The notes below the pieces were generated by a model. That model saw nothing but the letters and a program-made list of their open reading frames with translations. It ran no database searches and had not been told where the DNA came from. Both the position numbers and the translations under genes were made by a program. DNA of 64,000 nt from Agarilytica sp045430345 (lineage in GTDB: Bacteria > Pseudomonadota > Gammaproteobacteria > Pseudomonadales > Cellvibrionaceae). The stretch's first letter is position 1; each line of letters opens with the position of its first letter. The stretch covers positions 310,001-374,000 of the forward strand of contig JAILXT010000004.1 in assembly GCA_045430345.1 (NCBI GenBank). Reading direction: 5' to 3'. Shown here piece after piece: positions 1 through 8,930 of this stretch.

Positions 1-2
1 AG

Positions 3-389
3 GATCTAGACCCCGACGGCGCAATGGAAATGCCCATGGATGACGAACTCGTCGAAGACGAGCCAGAACCCGAACCCGAGCCGGAACCTGAGCCTGAGCC
101 CGAAATGGAAATGCCAATGGAGGATGCCGGCCTCGACGATGACGATCCGATGGATGCGCTAGATGACTTGGATCAGATGGCCGTGGAGGCTGAAGAGGTT
201 CCTGAAGAGACTGCAGGCGAAGCTGCAGAAGAAGAGGAAGAGGAAGAAGATATGGTGACGGCGATGCTCAAAGCCCAAGGGCTTGATCTTGCTGAAGACG
301 AATTAGATGATGCGATATCGTCGCTTATTGATGAGCTTGAAAATGATGATAGCTTTGATGGTATGGACGACGATTTACCTAACGAGTAG
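3..389 (+). CDS. C-terminal part of a very acidic protein, 5' end outside the window
   Basis: The frame is open from base 3, and the first ATG (base 24) has no well-spaced ribosome binding site, so this is most likely the 3' end of a longer gene. The visible 128 residues are extremely acidic. A Glu-Pro dipeptide run (about residues 20-35) is followed by Met/Glu/Asp-rich stretches and a poly-Glu block, then a segment that could form an amphipathic helix (VTAMLKAQGLDLAEDELDD). There is no membrane segment and no cysteine. I do not recognise the family. Such tails occur at the ends of DNA-binding, chaperone-like and surface proteins, so no function is assigned. The next gene is convergent on the other strand. 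Confidence 0.6.
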   Translation, partial: DLDPDGAMEMPMDDELVEDEPEPEPEPEPEPEPEMEMPMEDAGLDDDDPMDALDDLDQMAVEAEEVPEETAGEAAEEEEEEEDMVTAMLKAQGLDLAEDELDDAISSLIDELENDDSFDGMDDDLPNE

Positions 390-461
390 ATCTCGCGCGG
401 CTTAGCTTTTTTTGATCGTTTCTTTTTCCAGAGAACTCCCTAGTTTTAATACACTGTCGTT

Positions 462-2000
462 TTATTCTTGAGCGCTTCTTGAACGAGTTAAATATTCTGT
501 TAGCGTGTTAACTTCTTCGTTCGTAAACTGAAGCCCTAAGTAGGTTCTTCGCCATAAAATATCATCTGCAGAATCAGCCCATTCGTTGGCTCTAAGGTAA
601 TCCACCTCGCGGGCATATAAGCCATGACCAAAGTGTTGGCCTAAATCATCTTCGGATTTACTGCTATTCAGAATTTCCAGCGCGTTTGTACCATAAGTTC
701 TCAGTAGGCGTGTGATCACCTCGTTAGGTAAAAAACCATAATGCTCGCACAGTTGGTGTTGCACCTCGGGTATATTTTTACCTTCGAAATCGCCCCCAGG
801 TAAGACTTCCTCTGCGAACTGAGAGGAGCGCTTGGCTTTGGTGAAGGGTTCAAGAATATCCAATCCTTGTTCGGCCACCTTTCTAAACTGCACCAAGTTA
901 TTACCAAAAAGCGTCAGTAGTGGTGCCGCTTTACCTGGGTTGTTCAGATCTAAAAACGTCGTGTCGGTCGATGCTAGTTTGTGCTTGCTTGGATCATCCA
1001 CCAGCGGATGGGAGGTCCACCGGCTGTGCACAATATTACTGCGTGTGATCGGCAGTTGTGTATTTCTATTCCACAGGGAAAGGGTTTCGTCGATAGCTCT
1101 ATTTTTTGCAATATCGCTATGATCGTCGGCTAGTATCGGACCAATGCAAATGTGATGGTTATCGATATTGTGCGTATAAACGAGGGATTTATTTTCCCGC
1201 TGAAAAACAGCCGTGGCATTCCACTCCTGGGCAAGGTCTATATAAATATGCCCCGAATCTAAACGGCCTGCAGAGCTTCGGGAGGTGATCTCTAACGCCT
1301 CTTTGAGTACTTCATTTGTTTTGCACCCTGTACAGTTAATGATGACTTTGGCCTGGCAGTGCATCATTTGTACTTTTGGTGGTAGCGCGTCGCTTTTTGC
1401 CGGAGGGGCGAGTTGCACGGACCAATAGTCCGTCTCTCTCTTAGCGTTTACCAGTTGGAGGTTAAATAACTTGGTCGCTTGATATTTGTCTAGCTGCTGG
1501 AGCAGGGCGATCATTACCCGAAGGTAGTTGAGGGAATATTCGCGAATGGTTCGATCAGCCAAAGTATTTTGATTAAAGCTTTGGAGAAAACTTTCATTTC
1601 CATTGGCGGTAGGTTTCACCCCTTGCATGCGGTTATAAATGGTGAGGCCGAACCTGAGCTTCCTGGGTGAGCGTATATCAGGGGACTGGACAACGTAAGT
1701 ATCCAGAGGGCTCACCAGGTGAGGAAGTTTCTGGCTAAGGCGGCATAGCTCGTCATGGTTACTGACGACATTCGGAAGCTGTAGGTTTTCGAGGAGGTTC
1801 AGCCCGGCGCCCACAATATCTGTGGGGGTGCATGAGGAGCTCCCTGCGATTTTACCGTTGTGCACCAATAGCGTGTTGAGCCCACGGCTAGCCGCTTCAC
1901 AGGCCATACTCGCGCCATGAATGCCTCCTCCCACTACCAGTACATCATATAGCGGGGGAGCGTTCTCTTGGTTGCACTTTTCAGGGGGTGTCTCTGTCAT
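462..2000 (-). CDS. Divergent GlpD-like FAD-dependent glycerol-3-phosphate dehydrogenase homologue
   Basis: The N-terminus carries an FAD-binding Rossmann motif (VVGGGIHGASMACEAASRG), as in respiratory sn-glycerol-3-phosphate dehydrogenase. The C-terminus has the typical DAO_C ending (EVDYLRANEWADSADDILWR), which matches the end of GlpD. From the ATG at 2000 the protein is 512 residues, close to the 500 usual for GlpD. The frame stays open to a GTG at 2120, but those 40 extra residues resemble nothing in the family. The segment after the Rossmann fold, normally SSKLIHGGLRYLE, reads TPTDIVGAGLNLLE here, so substrate or cofactor handling may differ. GlpD proteins work at the inner membrane and pass electrons to quinone. 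No glpK, glpF or glpR is adjacent. Fold assignment is firm; substrate is inferred only. Confidence 0.8.
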   Translation of the reverse strand: MTETPPEKCNQENAPPLYDVLVVGGGIHGASMACEAASRGLNTLLVHNGKIAGSSSCTPTDIVGAGLNLLENLQLPNVVSNHDELCRLSQKLPHLVSPLDTYVVQSPDIRSPRKLRFGLTIYNRMQGVKPTANGNESFLQSFNQNTLADRTIREYSLNYLRVMIALLQQLDKYQATKLFNLQLVNAKRETDYWSVQLAPPAKSDALPPKVQMMHCQAKVIINCTGCKTNEVLKEALEITSRSSAGRLDSGHIYIDLAQEWNATAVFQRENKSLVYTHNIDNHHICIGPILADDHSDIAKNRAIDETLSLWNRNTQLPITRSNIVHSRWTSHPLVDDPSKHKLASTDTTFLDLNNPGKAAPLLTLFGNNLVQFRKVAEQGLDILEPFTKAKRSSQFAEEVLPGGDFEGKNIPEVQHQLCEHYGFLPNEVITRLLRTYGTNALEILNSSKSEDDLGQHFGHGLYAREVDYLRANEWADSADDILWRRTYLGLQFTNEEVNTLTEYLTRSRSAQE

Positions 2001-2250
2001 GGCTCTGCTATCACTGCTCGTCGCGTACAAAGATTCATAGCTTATAACCATATCATAGCGTGCTATAGCGGGGACTTCTAACGTTGCGCACGACTGTTTT
2101 GTTTTAAGACAAATAGGCACAGGGTTCTGTGCAGCGAAGTCAGCTTAGATCTTGGCAGTGGCGCGTTTCCACGGTTCGTTCTCATTTTTTTGAGGGTTTT
2201 CAGGTATGCTGGCAGAAGTATGACAATCTTAGAGTGTGGATGAATAGCGT

Positions 2251-4215
2251 ATGAGTAAAGGGCTTCGTTGGTTACGAGTTGGAGTGGTGGTAGTTGCAGG
2301 ATGCGTATTGGCGGCTTGTAATACGGGTTTTGGGCGTTCGGGGAATGCGGATTTGTCGCGATTGGTGGTGGAGCGAGACGACTCTACATTATCTCTAAAT
2401 CCTACGTTTAGGGCTGATGAGACAGAATACTCGCTTCGAGTGGCTCAGGTTACGTCGACGGTGACTTTTAACGTGACCTCAGAAAGTGACAAAGCGACGA
2501 TGACGTTAAACGGAAGTACGCTCCTCAATGATGTTGATTTTGTTGTTGCGCTCGCGAATGGGCCAAATACTTTCGATATTGTCGTTACCGCGGAAAACGA
2601 AAATACAAAAACCTACGAAGTGGCTATTACGCGTGAAAATGAATCAAGTAATAACGCTTTTTTACAGACCCTCGATCTTGCGTATACATCGGTAGAAAGC
2701 GAGTTTTCCAGTGGTGATTTTCCTTATGCGGACGAGGTGAATTACTGGGTGAATGCTACGTACGGTATTATGACTCGCGCAAATGAGCAAGCGACGGTGT
2801 TGTGGAATTCGGAAAACGGCGCGAATGTGAATGACGGGGTTGCGAGTGAATTCTCAGCCTTAGATGAAGGCATCACTAACTTATCTGTACAGGTCACTGC
2901 GGGCGATGAAACTACAGTCCAAACCTATACCATGGCCGTTACTCGTGATGCGAAATCGGAGTTAGGGTATGACTATATTAAAGCGACCAACACTGAAGCG
3001 GGGGATGCGTTTGGTACTGCGGTGGCGTCTGATGGAGACTACATGGTCATTGGATCTCCGAATGAGGATAGTCCTTCTTTAACGGACGATGATGCCTCTG
3101 GTCGGACTGAAGCCGGTGCGGCTTTTGTGCTGCTAAATAGCGCGGGGGTATGGGCTCACGATGCTTATTTAAAGGCAAATCCGACGCCAACGGCGAGTGA
3201 TTTGTTTGGGAGCAGTGTCGCTGTAAGCGGAGATACCATTGTTGTTGGTGCTCCAGGTACGAACTCTAGCGCTGGAGCCGCGTATATCTATGTGCTTGCA
3301 GGTACGGATTGGGTTTTTGATGAACGTATTACGGCAAATGATGCCGCTGCAGGGAGCGAGTTCGGTGCATCGGTCAGTGTTTCTGATGGCGTGATACTTG
3401 TTGGTGCCCCTGGTGCGGATACTGTCTATCTCTTTGAGCCTAACGGTGATGATTGGGAACAAGAGGGCGACCAGAATGGCGATGATGATAGTCGCTTTGG
3501 TGAAGTCGTGAAGTTAAATGTCGGTACTGCTAGTCAAGAGTATGCCGTGGGTGCACCATCGGCGCGTGGCGGACAAGGTACCGTGCATTTATACCAATAT
3601 GAAAGTGGTGAGTCGACAGAGCTGGTGGTGTTAGACGCGGGTGACAATGCGGAGAATGAAGATGGTTTTGGCCTAACGATGGATATTGAGGTGAATCGTA
3701 TTGTTGTCGGTGCGCCTGGAGATGCAAGTACGCTAACAGGTGTTAATAATGAAAGAGACGATACAACCACGCTAGTAAATGCTGGCGCTGCCTACATCTT
3801 TGAGCGGGGAACGGATGACGCTGACTGGCCATTGCAGGCATTTCTTAAAGCCCCAGAGCAAGGTGATACCCGTTTTGGGTCGGCTGTGGGCTTGTCCGCT
3901 AATATGGTGGCAGTTGGTGCGCCAAATGAAGATAGCAGCGTTACTGGAGTGGATGGCGGTGATGCAAATTCAGATATGCCTGATTCTGGTGCCGTTTATG
4001 TGTTTGAATTTGATGGCCTTGAGTGGTCCGCAGAGACCTATGTTAAAGCTAGAGAGGCCGCCCCAAATGAAAATGATCATTTTGGTTCCGTTATCGCCTT
4101 TAATGGCAGCAAACTAATTGTTGGTGTTGCAGATGAAGATGGTCAGCGCGAAAATGTGAATCCTGGTTTTGAGGACGGTGCCGACGATTCTGGTGCGGTA
4201 TTTATCATCGAGTAA
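2251..4215 (+). CDS. Lipoprotein with cadherin-like beta-sandwich and FG-GAP repeats
   Basis: A hydrophobic signal ends in the lipobox LAAC (Cys about residue 23), so the mature protein should be lipid-anchored in the envelope. Residues about 35-130 fit a cadherin-like beta-sandwich domain: an L-x-x-L start, FRADETEYSL and a closing KTYEVAITRE. A second copy follows (about 135-232, ending in YTMAVTRD). The rest (about 235-654) consists of FG-GAP-like repeats, each with a phrase such as DAFGTAVASDGD or DLFGSSVAVSGD followed by VVGAP or VIGSP, the pattern of integrin-alpha-like beta-propellers. Asp-rich loops suggest calcium binding. Similar proteins are adhesins or carbohydrate-binding surface proteins, but no ligand can be read from the sequence. 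It stands alone and is convergent with the chemoreceptor gene, with a terminator between. Confidence 0.8.
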   Translation: MSKGLRWLRVGVVVVAGCVLAACNTGFGRSGNADLSRLVVERDDSTLSLNPTFRADETEYSLRVAQVTSTVTFNVTSESDKATMTLNGSTLLNDVDFVVALANGPNTFDIVVTAENENTKTYEVAITRENESSNNAFLQTLDLAYTSVESEFSSGDFPYADEVNYWVNATYGIMTRANEQATVLWNSENGANVNDGVASEFSALDEGITNLSVQVTAGDETTVQTYTMAVTRDAKSELGYDYIKATNTEAGDAFGTAVASDGDYMVIGSPNEDSPSLTDDDASGRTEAGAAFVLLNSAGVWAHDAYLKANPTPTASDLFGSSVAVSGDTIVVGAPGTNSSAGAAYIYVLAGTDWVFDERITANDAAAGSEFGASVSVSDGVILVGAPGADTVYLFEPNGDDWEQEGDQNGDDDSRFGEVVKLNVGTASQEYAVGAPSARGGQGTVHLYQYESGESTELVVLDAGDNAENEDGFGLTMDIEVNRIVVGAPGDASTLTGVNNERDDTTTLVNAGAAYIFERGTDDADWPLQAFLKAPEQGDTRFGSAVGLSANMVAVGAPNEDSSVTGVDGGDANSDMPDSGAVYVFEFDGLEWSAETYVKAREAAPNENDHFGSVIAFNGSKLIVGVADEDGQRENVNPGFEDGADDSGAVFIIE

Positions 4216-4253
4216 CTCAAGCGTGGCGCGTAAGCTTAAACACATTTCTAGTA

Positions 4254-4290
4254 CGAAAAACCGATACTGCATCGTGCTATCGGCTTTTCG
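4254..4290. terminator. Bidirectional rho-independent terminator
   Basis: Two arms, cgaaaa-a-ccgata (4254-4266) and tatcgg-c-ttttcg (4278-4290), pair with a single internal mismatch around an 11-base loop. The A-run on one side and T-run on the other make it usable from both strands. It lies between two convergent genes, the FG-GAP lipoprotein and the chemoreceptor. Confidence 0.75.
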
Positions 4291-4350
4291 TTGGATTGCT
4301 TCTTCGTTTGGTTGAGTCTACGGTATTCGGGCATGAGATCATGCCCTTAT

Positions 4351-6225
4351 TTACGTATTAAACTGCTTAATAATCGTCTGTAAATTATCGGCAAGACGCG
4401 CCAATTCTTCATTCTCTTTCGCAATTTTATCTGCACTGTCTGAGGATTGATTCGCAATATTATTTATTGAAAGAATGTTACGACTAATTTCTTCTGCCGC
4501 TGCGCTTTGTTGTTCAGCAGCGCTTGCGATTTGAGTGTTCATGTCGTTAATGTTTTCTACCGCTTTTACCGTGCCTACAAATGCCCCGCCTGCGACAGAG
4601 GTTTGGTCGACCCCTATTTTTGTCTGCTCACTACTTTCATTCATTAGCCGTACCGCGTGTTTTGATCCAGCCTGAAGGGATTCAATGGTTTCTTGAATCT
4701 CTTGTGTTGATTCTTGTGTTTTACCTGCAAGGGTTCGCACTTCATCTGCAACAACGGCAAATCCTCGGCCTTGTTCCCCTGCACGGGCGGCTTCGATGGC
4801 CGCATTGAGCGCGAGTAAATTGGTTTGCTCGGCAATTCCCCGAATTACATCCAGTACGTTACCAATACGCTCACTGTTATCCTCAACTTTTTGAACTGCG
4901 TCGGAGGCACGATGTATACCATCAGATAAGGCGTTAATCGTTTTTGCCGCAGTATTGATAACCTCTTGCCCTTGGACCGATTCCTCTTGCGCGACCGACG
5001 CGGCACTCGCGGCTTCTACCGTGTTTCGGCTTACTTCATTCACGGTGGAGGACATTTGATTTATGGCCGTCGCGAGGTGCTCAGTTTGTGTATACAGCTC
5101 TTGCTGACCTTGGCTGCTTTGTCCGGTAATCGCGGTGACTTCTGCCGATGTTGATGCAATACGGGATGAGGATTCGCCGATATCATTGATAATGCGTTGA
5201 AATTTAATCAACATACTGTTCAGCGCTTCCGATGCTTCGCCAACTTCATCAGCGGTGCTAACGGTTGCCCTTAGAGTAAGGTCATTTTGTTGAGCTGATT
5301 GCGTCATCGTTTGTGATAAGTTCTCTACCGGAATAATGATCGATTTTGCAAGCCATCCCTGTGCGGCGAGTATGGCGAATATAATAATAAAGCTAATGGC
5401 ACTGGTGATAAATATAAAGGTATCGAGGTTGCCTAAGTTATCGTCTACGGTTGATTCAAGCGATTGTGAGATGGATTTTATATTGTCTTCGGACTTGTGT
5501 ACGGATGCTCTCATCGCGCCTAGCAGGCCTTGCTTGCTGGATAGGCCTTTTGTTTTACTGGCCTGGACAAGTGATAAAAAATCGTTTTGGTAATCTTCTA
5601 TGTGAGAGCGGATTGTTGTGATCTGAGTGTCGGAATAGTCACTGTTTTCTAGGTGCTCCAAAAAAATATTTATATTGAGGTTGAATTTGTCGAGATATTT
5701 TTCATTGAGCCGCAGCATGAAATCTTTTTCATTACGTCGTAGCTGAAGCATATCGGTATAGAGGGCGTTATCACCTAACGTTTTTATGTCGTTTTCAGCC
5801 TTATGGACGGAAGCACGAAGGGAGCCATATAAGCCGTCTTTTGGATGGAAACCAATTTCGTGTTGGATTTTAACTAATTTAGTGAAACTGTTTTTATACG
5901 CTTCAAAGCCGCGTTTCATTTCACTCAGTGCGGCGGTATCCAGGCCGGCGTCTTCTTCTGATTGCTTAAGTTTTTCTATATTAGTAAGTAACTTCTGATA
6001 ATTTTTTTCAAATTTTTCTTCGTACTTTACATCTAAACGTGCAAGGAAATCTTTTTCGTTGCGTCTCAGCATAAGCATGGTGTTTTGCACTTTATGTAAA
6101 TCAGTTCTTACTGAGTCAAAAGTCCTTACCTTGCTTGTCACGTGTTGTCCGATAGCCCATATTGTGAGTGTTGAAACGGCTGTTAAAATAGCGACGAAAA
6201 TAAACTTTTTTCTAATTGAAAACAT
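4351..6225 (-). CDS. Methyl-accepting chemotaxis protein with HBM-type sensor
   Basis: This is a transmembrane chemoreceptor of 624 residues. TM1 is about residues 8-27 and TM2 about 269-292. The periplasmic part is a long helical sensor with an internal duplication: LRRNEKDF occurs at 53-60 and again at 163-170, and a GLYGSLRASVHKAE-like phrase at 131-144 and 233-246. This is the pattern of the helical bimodular (HBM) domain, known in McpS-type receptors for organic acids. A HAMP linker follows TM2, then the cytoplasmic signalling hairpin with the invariant tip (EQTNLLALNAAIEAARAGE). There is no C-terminal CheR-binding pentapeptide (it ends QFNT). The chemotaxis kinase genes are not in the window. 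The ligand is unknown. Confidence 0.93.
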   Translation of the reverse strand: MFSIRKKFIFVAILTAVSTLTIWAIGQHVTSKVRTFDSVRTDLHKVQNTMLMLRRNEKDFLARLDVKYEEKFEKNYQKLLTNIEKLKQSEEDAGLDTAALSEMKRGFEAYKNSFTKLVKIQHEIGFHPKDGLYGSLRASVHKAENDIKTLGDNALYTDMLQLRRNEKDFMLRLNEKYLDKFNLNINIFLEHLENSDYSDTQITTIRSHIEDYQNDFLSLVQASKTKGLSSKQGLLGAMRASVHKSEDNIKSISQSLESTVDDNLGNLDTFIFITSAISFIIIFAILAAQGWLAKSIIIPVENLSQTMTQSAQQNDLTLRATVSTADEVGEASEALNSMLIKFQRIINDIGESSSRIASTSAEVTAITGQSSQGQQELYTQTEHLATAINQMSSTVNEVSRNTVEAASAASVAQEESVQGQEVINTAAKTINALSDGIHRASDAVQKVEDNSERIGNVLDVIRGIAEQTNLLALNAAIEAARAGEQGRGFAVVADEVRTLAGKTQESTQEIQETIESLQAGSKHAVRLMNESSEQTKIGVDQTSVAGGAFVGTVKAVENINDMNTQIASAAEQQSAAAEEISRNILSINNIANQSSDSADKIAKENEELARLADNLQTIIKQFNT

Positions 6226-6660
6226 AAATTATCCGAGTGATATTGGGCTACAGCTGTAATGGGCTTGCGACTGGGAATATTGCCGTAAAACGATTGGATA
6301 ACATGCATACGAGGTGTTTAGATGTTAGAGCGGAATCGATATCCGACAGTCCAGGGGGGTATCTCGAATGATGTTACGCCTGAATCGCCCATCTTTTATC
6401 CGTAGAATTACAGCTGGTACTATCATCAGTTACTTCTTTTAGCCTAGTCGATAATGCGCGACATACCAGCTTTGGCCGGTGAATTTAAGGTGGCTTTCCC
6501 GAGCGGCAGGGTGCTCTCGCAAGTATGCTAGGAATGGCTGAGAGGGAATAGACCGTTCGTATACGCCGTCATTTTGTAGCAAATCAATGGAAACCAAGCG
6601 CCGATAAAGGAACTATCCTTAAATGTAGAGCTAACAGTTCGATGCTGAGATTGCGAAACG
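6226..6660. other. Intergenic region between the chemoreceptor and lysR genes
   Basis: This divergent intergenic stretch of about 435 bases must hold the promoters of both flanking genes. I see no open frame with a ribosome binding site, no strong hairpin and no repeat here. No convincing -35/-10 pair could be picked by eye. The LysR-type regulator may bind here, but no clear T-N11-A operator stands out. Confidence 0.4.
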
Positions 6661-7584
6661 ATGACGACAAAGAACTATGTCCATAATATTCGTGCTGTCG
6701 ATCTAAACCTACTCGGGGTTTTTGATGCGATATACAAAGAACGTAATATCACGCGTGCAGCAAAACGATTGGGGATGAGCCAGCCAGCGGTCAGTGGTGC
6801 GCTGACGCGATTGCGCCAGCTGACGGATGACCAGCTATTTGTGAAAACCTCTCAGGGTATGGATCCCACGACCTGTGCTGACGAGCTTTCCGAGCCAATT
6901 GCCGAGGCGCTAGACTCCATCCTCAATGCACTCAATCAACACGTAGAATTCGATTACGCGAATACCTCTCATAATTTTTGCGTAGCGATGAGTGATTACA
7001 GTGAGTTTGTTATGCTGCCATCCTTGATGCGTTGGCTGCAAAAGAATGCACCGAACATCTCTATTCGCACTGTGCCTGTAGTGGAAGAAACCTTAGCCGC
7101 GGATTTGGAGTCTGGTGCGGTTGATCTGGCGATTGGCTATATCCCATCACTGGAAACAGGCTGTTATCGCCAGCGGCTCGTGTTTGAGGAACTTGTTTCT
7201 GTCGTGCGAAAAGATCACCGGGAGGTGGGCGACAAGTTGACGGTCGCCGAGTTTGAAACGATCCCTCACGTTACGTTCACCCCGCGTCTGGGCGAAAAAC
7301 ATATCGAGCGGGTATTAGAAATACAAAGCGTTATCCGCAGGGTTGCACTGCGCTTGCCCAATTATCTCTCCATTGTTGGTGTTGTAACGGAAACGGATTT
7401 TATTGGTGTGCTGCCGCTGCGTATCGTTAAGCGCTTGAATAACCTTATGCCGTTGCGAATCGTGGAGTCACCCGTGCAGTACCCAGGTGTCTCAGTAGAT
7501 CAGCATTGGCACACCAAAAAGCACAATAACCCTGGCGTCAGCTGGTTGCGCCACCTCCTTAAGGAGCTTGCCTCCGAGCTGTAG
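6661..7584 (+). CDS. LysR-family transcriptional regulator
   Basis: The protein has 307 residues, normal for the family. The N-terminal winged helix-turn-helix is clear at about residues 12-70: DLNLLGVFDAIYKERNITRA, then LGMSQPAVSGALTRLR and QLFVKTSQGM. The rest is the two-lobed substrate-binding domain. LysR regulators usually act on a divergent neighbour and on themselves in response to a small molecule. Here the divergent neighbour is the chemoreceptor, 435 bases away, and the downstream neighbour is the Gly-Pro-Leu repeat protein. The target is not evident from the sequence. Confidence 0.92.
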   Translation: MTTKNYVHNIRAVDLNLLGVFDAIYKERNITRAAKRLGMSQPAVSGALTRLRQLTDDQLFVKTSQGMDPTTCADELSEPIAEALDSILNALNQHVEFDYANTSHNFCVAMSDYSEFVMLPSLMRWLQKNAPNISIRTVPVVEETLAADLESGAVDLAIGYIPSLETGCYRQRLVFEELVSVVRKDHREVGDKLTVAEFETIPHVTFTPRLGEKHIERVLEIQSVIRRVALRLPNYLSIVGVVTETDFIGVLPLRIVKRLNNLMPLRIVESPVQYPGVSVDQHWHTKKHNNPGVSWLRHLLKELASEL

Positions 7585-7630
7585 TTTCTTCCCTTGCCCT
7601 GCGTTTGATCTCCCTCTCTCATGGTCACCA

Positions 7631-7649
7631 TTATCAGCGAAGCTGATAA
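7631..7649. other. Perfect 8-bp hairpin downstream of the lysR gene
   Basis: ttatcagc / gctgataa pair perfectly around a 3-base loop. No T-run follows, so it is a weak candidate terminator. It could equally be an operator or RNA structure in the leader of the next gene. Confidence 0.4.
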
Positions 7650-7795
7650 CCTCAATCTAAAATCACGATTTCTAATGAATATCGCGCCGCTCTACTATGT
7701 GTGCCATCGAGACACGGTACCGCGCGACGCTTCGCCCCATTATTGATTCCGCCGGCACCCTCACTATTTTGCAGTTAACGATCGAGGGAAGAAAG

Positions 7796-8824
7796 ATGCA
7801 AATTTCAGTTAAAAACATTCTTAGAGTCTGTGCAGTGAGCCTTATTGGCGCCAACACAGCGTATGCAAGCGATTGGAGTATTAGCGCCAATAGCGTTAAA
7901 GATCTCGCAGGTTCCTTGGCTTCAGTATCACCCGCAGTGAATACTCCGGTTGATGCGGAAGATTATCTCGACGCTAACAGTGCACTAGGTTACTACGGCC
8001 CCATTGGTTCTTATGGCCCTCTGGCGACACTGGGACCCATTGGTGATAACTCGTGGAGTGCGTCTTATTGGATAAACGCCGTGGGTAGTTGGAGTGATTG
8101 GTCTGAAGATCTTACAGAGCTTGGTGGCCCTTTGAGTGAAGCTGGGCCCCTTGGGCCTAACGGACCCATTGGCGCAACGGGTTATGACACCACGCTGCCG
8201 GCGATTAATGATTTTTCTAAACAATTACAGGCGGGCGGTGTATGGACGGTACTGGGCCCGGTTGGTCCGCTGGGACCTCTTGGTCCACTAGGTCCGTTAG
8301 GTCCAATTGGCGCACATGGTTACAGCACGGATATCGATGGCAATTACTCGGATAATGGGACGGTTGTAAGGGCGGTAGATGTCGATTACGAAGGTGAGAC
8401 ACGTAGCTACGAGCTGTATGAAAACTACAGTGAATCCCATGCGAAAAACGCGACGGATAACGATACTTCATTCATGGTTGAAGGTTATATTTCTTACCCT
8501 TACAGTGAAACCGATAGTTACGAGTTTACTTCAGGGGATGACCAATACGTAACGATTACATTGGTGCCGATGTACACGTTGGATGACTTTGATATTGTGG
8601 TGAAAGATGAGAATGGCGATGTCGTCGAGATTGCCAACACGGTGAACTATGTCGACTTTATTCAGCTAAACAATATTGCGAGCGGAACCAAACTGACCGT
8701 TGAAGTGACGTTATATTCTACTGCACACAGCTATTTTAAAGACTACCGCCTGTTTGTTGTTGGGTCTACTAACAATATAGAGACTAATACGCCGATAACA
8801 GGGAATCATCAAAGCGCACGTTAA
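7796..8824 (+). CDS. Secreted Gly-Pro-Leu repeat protein with pre-peptidase C-terminal-like domain
   Basis: The start is placed at the ATG at 7796, which follows an AGGGAAGAAAG ribosome binding site. The longer open frame upstream has no binding site and would bury the signal peptide. The 342-residue product begins with a signal peptide (MQISVKNILRV...NTAYA, about 23 residues). The middle part (about 60-180) contains three blocks rich in G-P-[LIV] triplets: GPIGSYGPLATLGPIG, GPLGPNGPIG and GPVGPLGPLGPLGPLGPIG, separated by Trp- and Tyr-containing stretches. The last 110 residues (about 220-330) resemble a PPC-type beta-sandwich (SYEFTSGDDQYVTITLVP...DFDIVVKDENGD), a domain common in secreted proteins. 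There is no catalytic domain. The role is unknown; a structural or surface-coating function is only a guess. Confidence 0.75.
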   Translation: MQISVKNILRVCAVSLIGANTAYASDWSISANSVKDLAGSLASVSPAVNTPVDAEDYLDANSALGYYGPIGSYGPLATLGPIGDNSWSASYWINAVGSWSDWSEDLTELGGPLSEAGPLGPNGPIGATGYDTTLPAINDFSKQLQAGGVWTVLGPVGPLGPLGPLGPLGPIGAHGYSTDIDGNYSDNGTVVRAVDVDYEGETRSYELYENYSESHAKNATDNDTSFMVEGYISYPYSETDSYEFTSGDDQYVTITLVPMYTLDDFDIVVKDENGDVVEIANTVNYVDFIQLNNIASGTKLTVEVTLYSTAHSYFKDYRLFVVGSTNNIETNTPITGNHQSAR

Positions 8825-8857
8825 TTGCCGTTGATGTATTTAAGTCTTTTTAACTTT

Positions 8858-8918
8858 GGCCTGTAGTCACTAATTTATGAAATAGCTTCGACGGAAGCGT
8901 GACTTACAGGCCTTTTTT
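8858..8918 (+). terminator. Rho-independent terminator after the Gly-Pro-Leu repeat gene
   Basis: ggcctgtagtcac (8858-8870) pairs with gtgacttacaggcc (8899-8912) with one bulged base, followed by a run of six T. The loop is about 28 bases long. It sits just 12 bases before the start of the next gene, so the cyclase gene must use a promoter inside or beyond this structure, or rely on readthrough. Confidence 0.75.
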
Positions 8919-8930
8919 AGTTGTGTCGAT

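Noticed and set aside
8235..8320. Repeated ggtcc-type units as a CRISPR or satellite repeat
   Set aside because: Copies differ at synonymous positions and there are no spacers; this is the coding sequence of Gly-Pro-Leu triplets.
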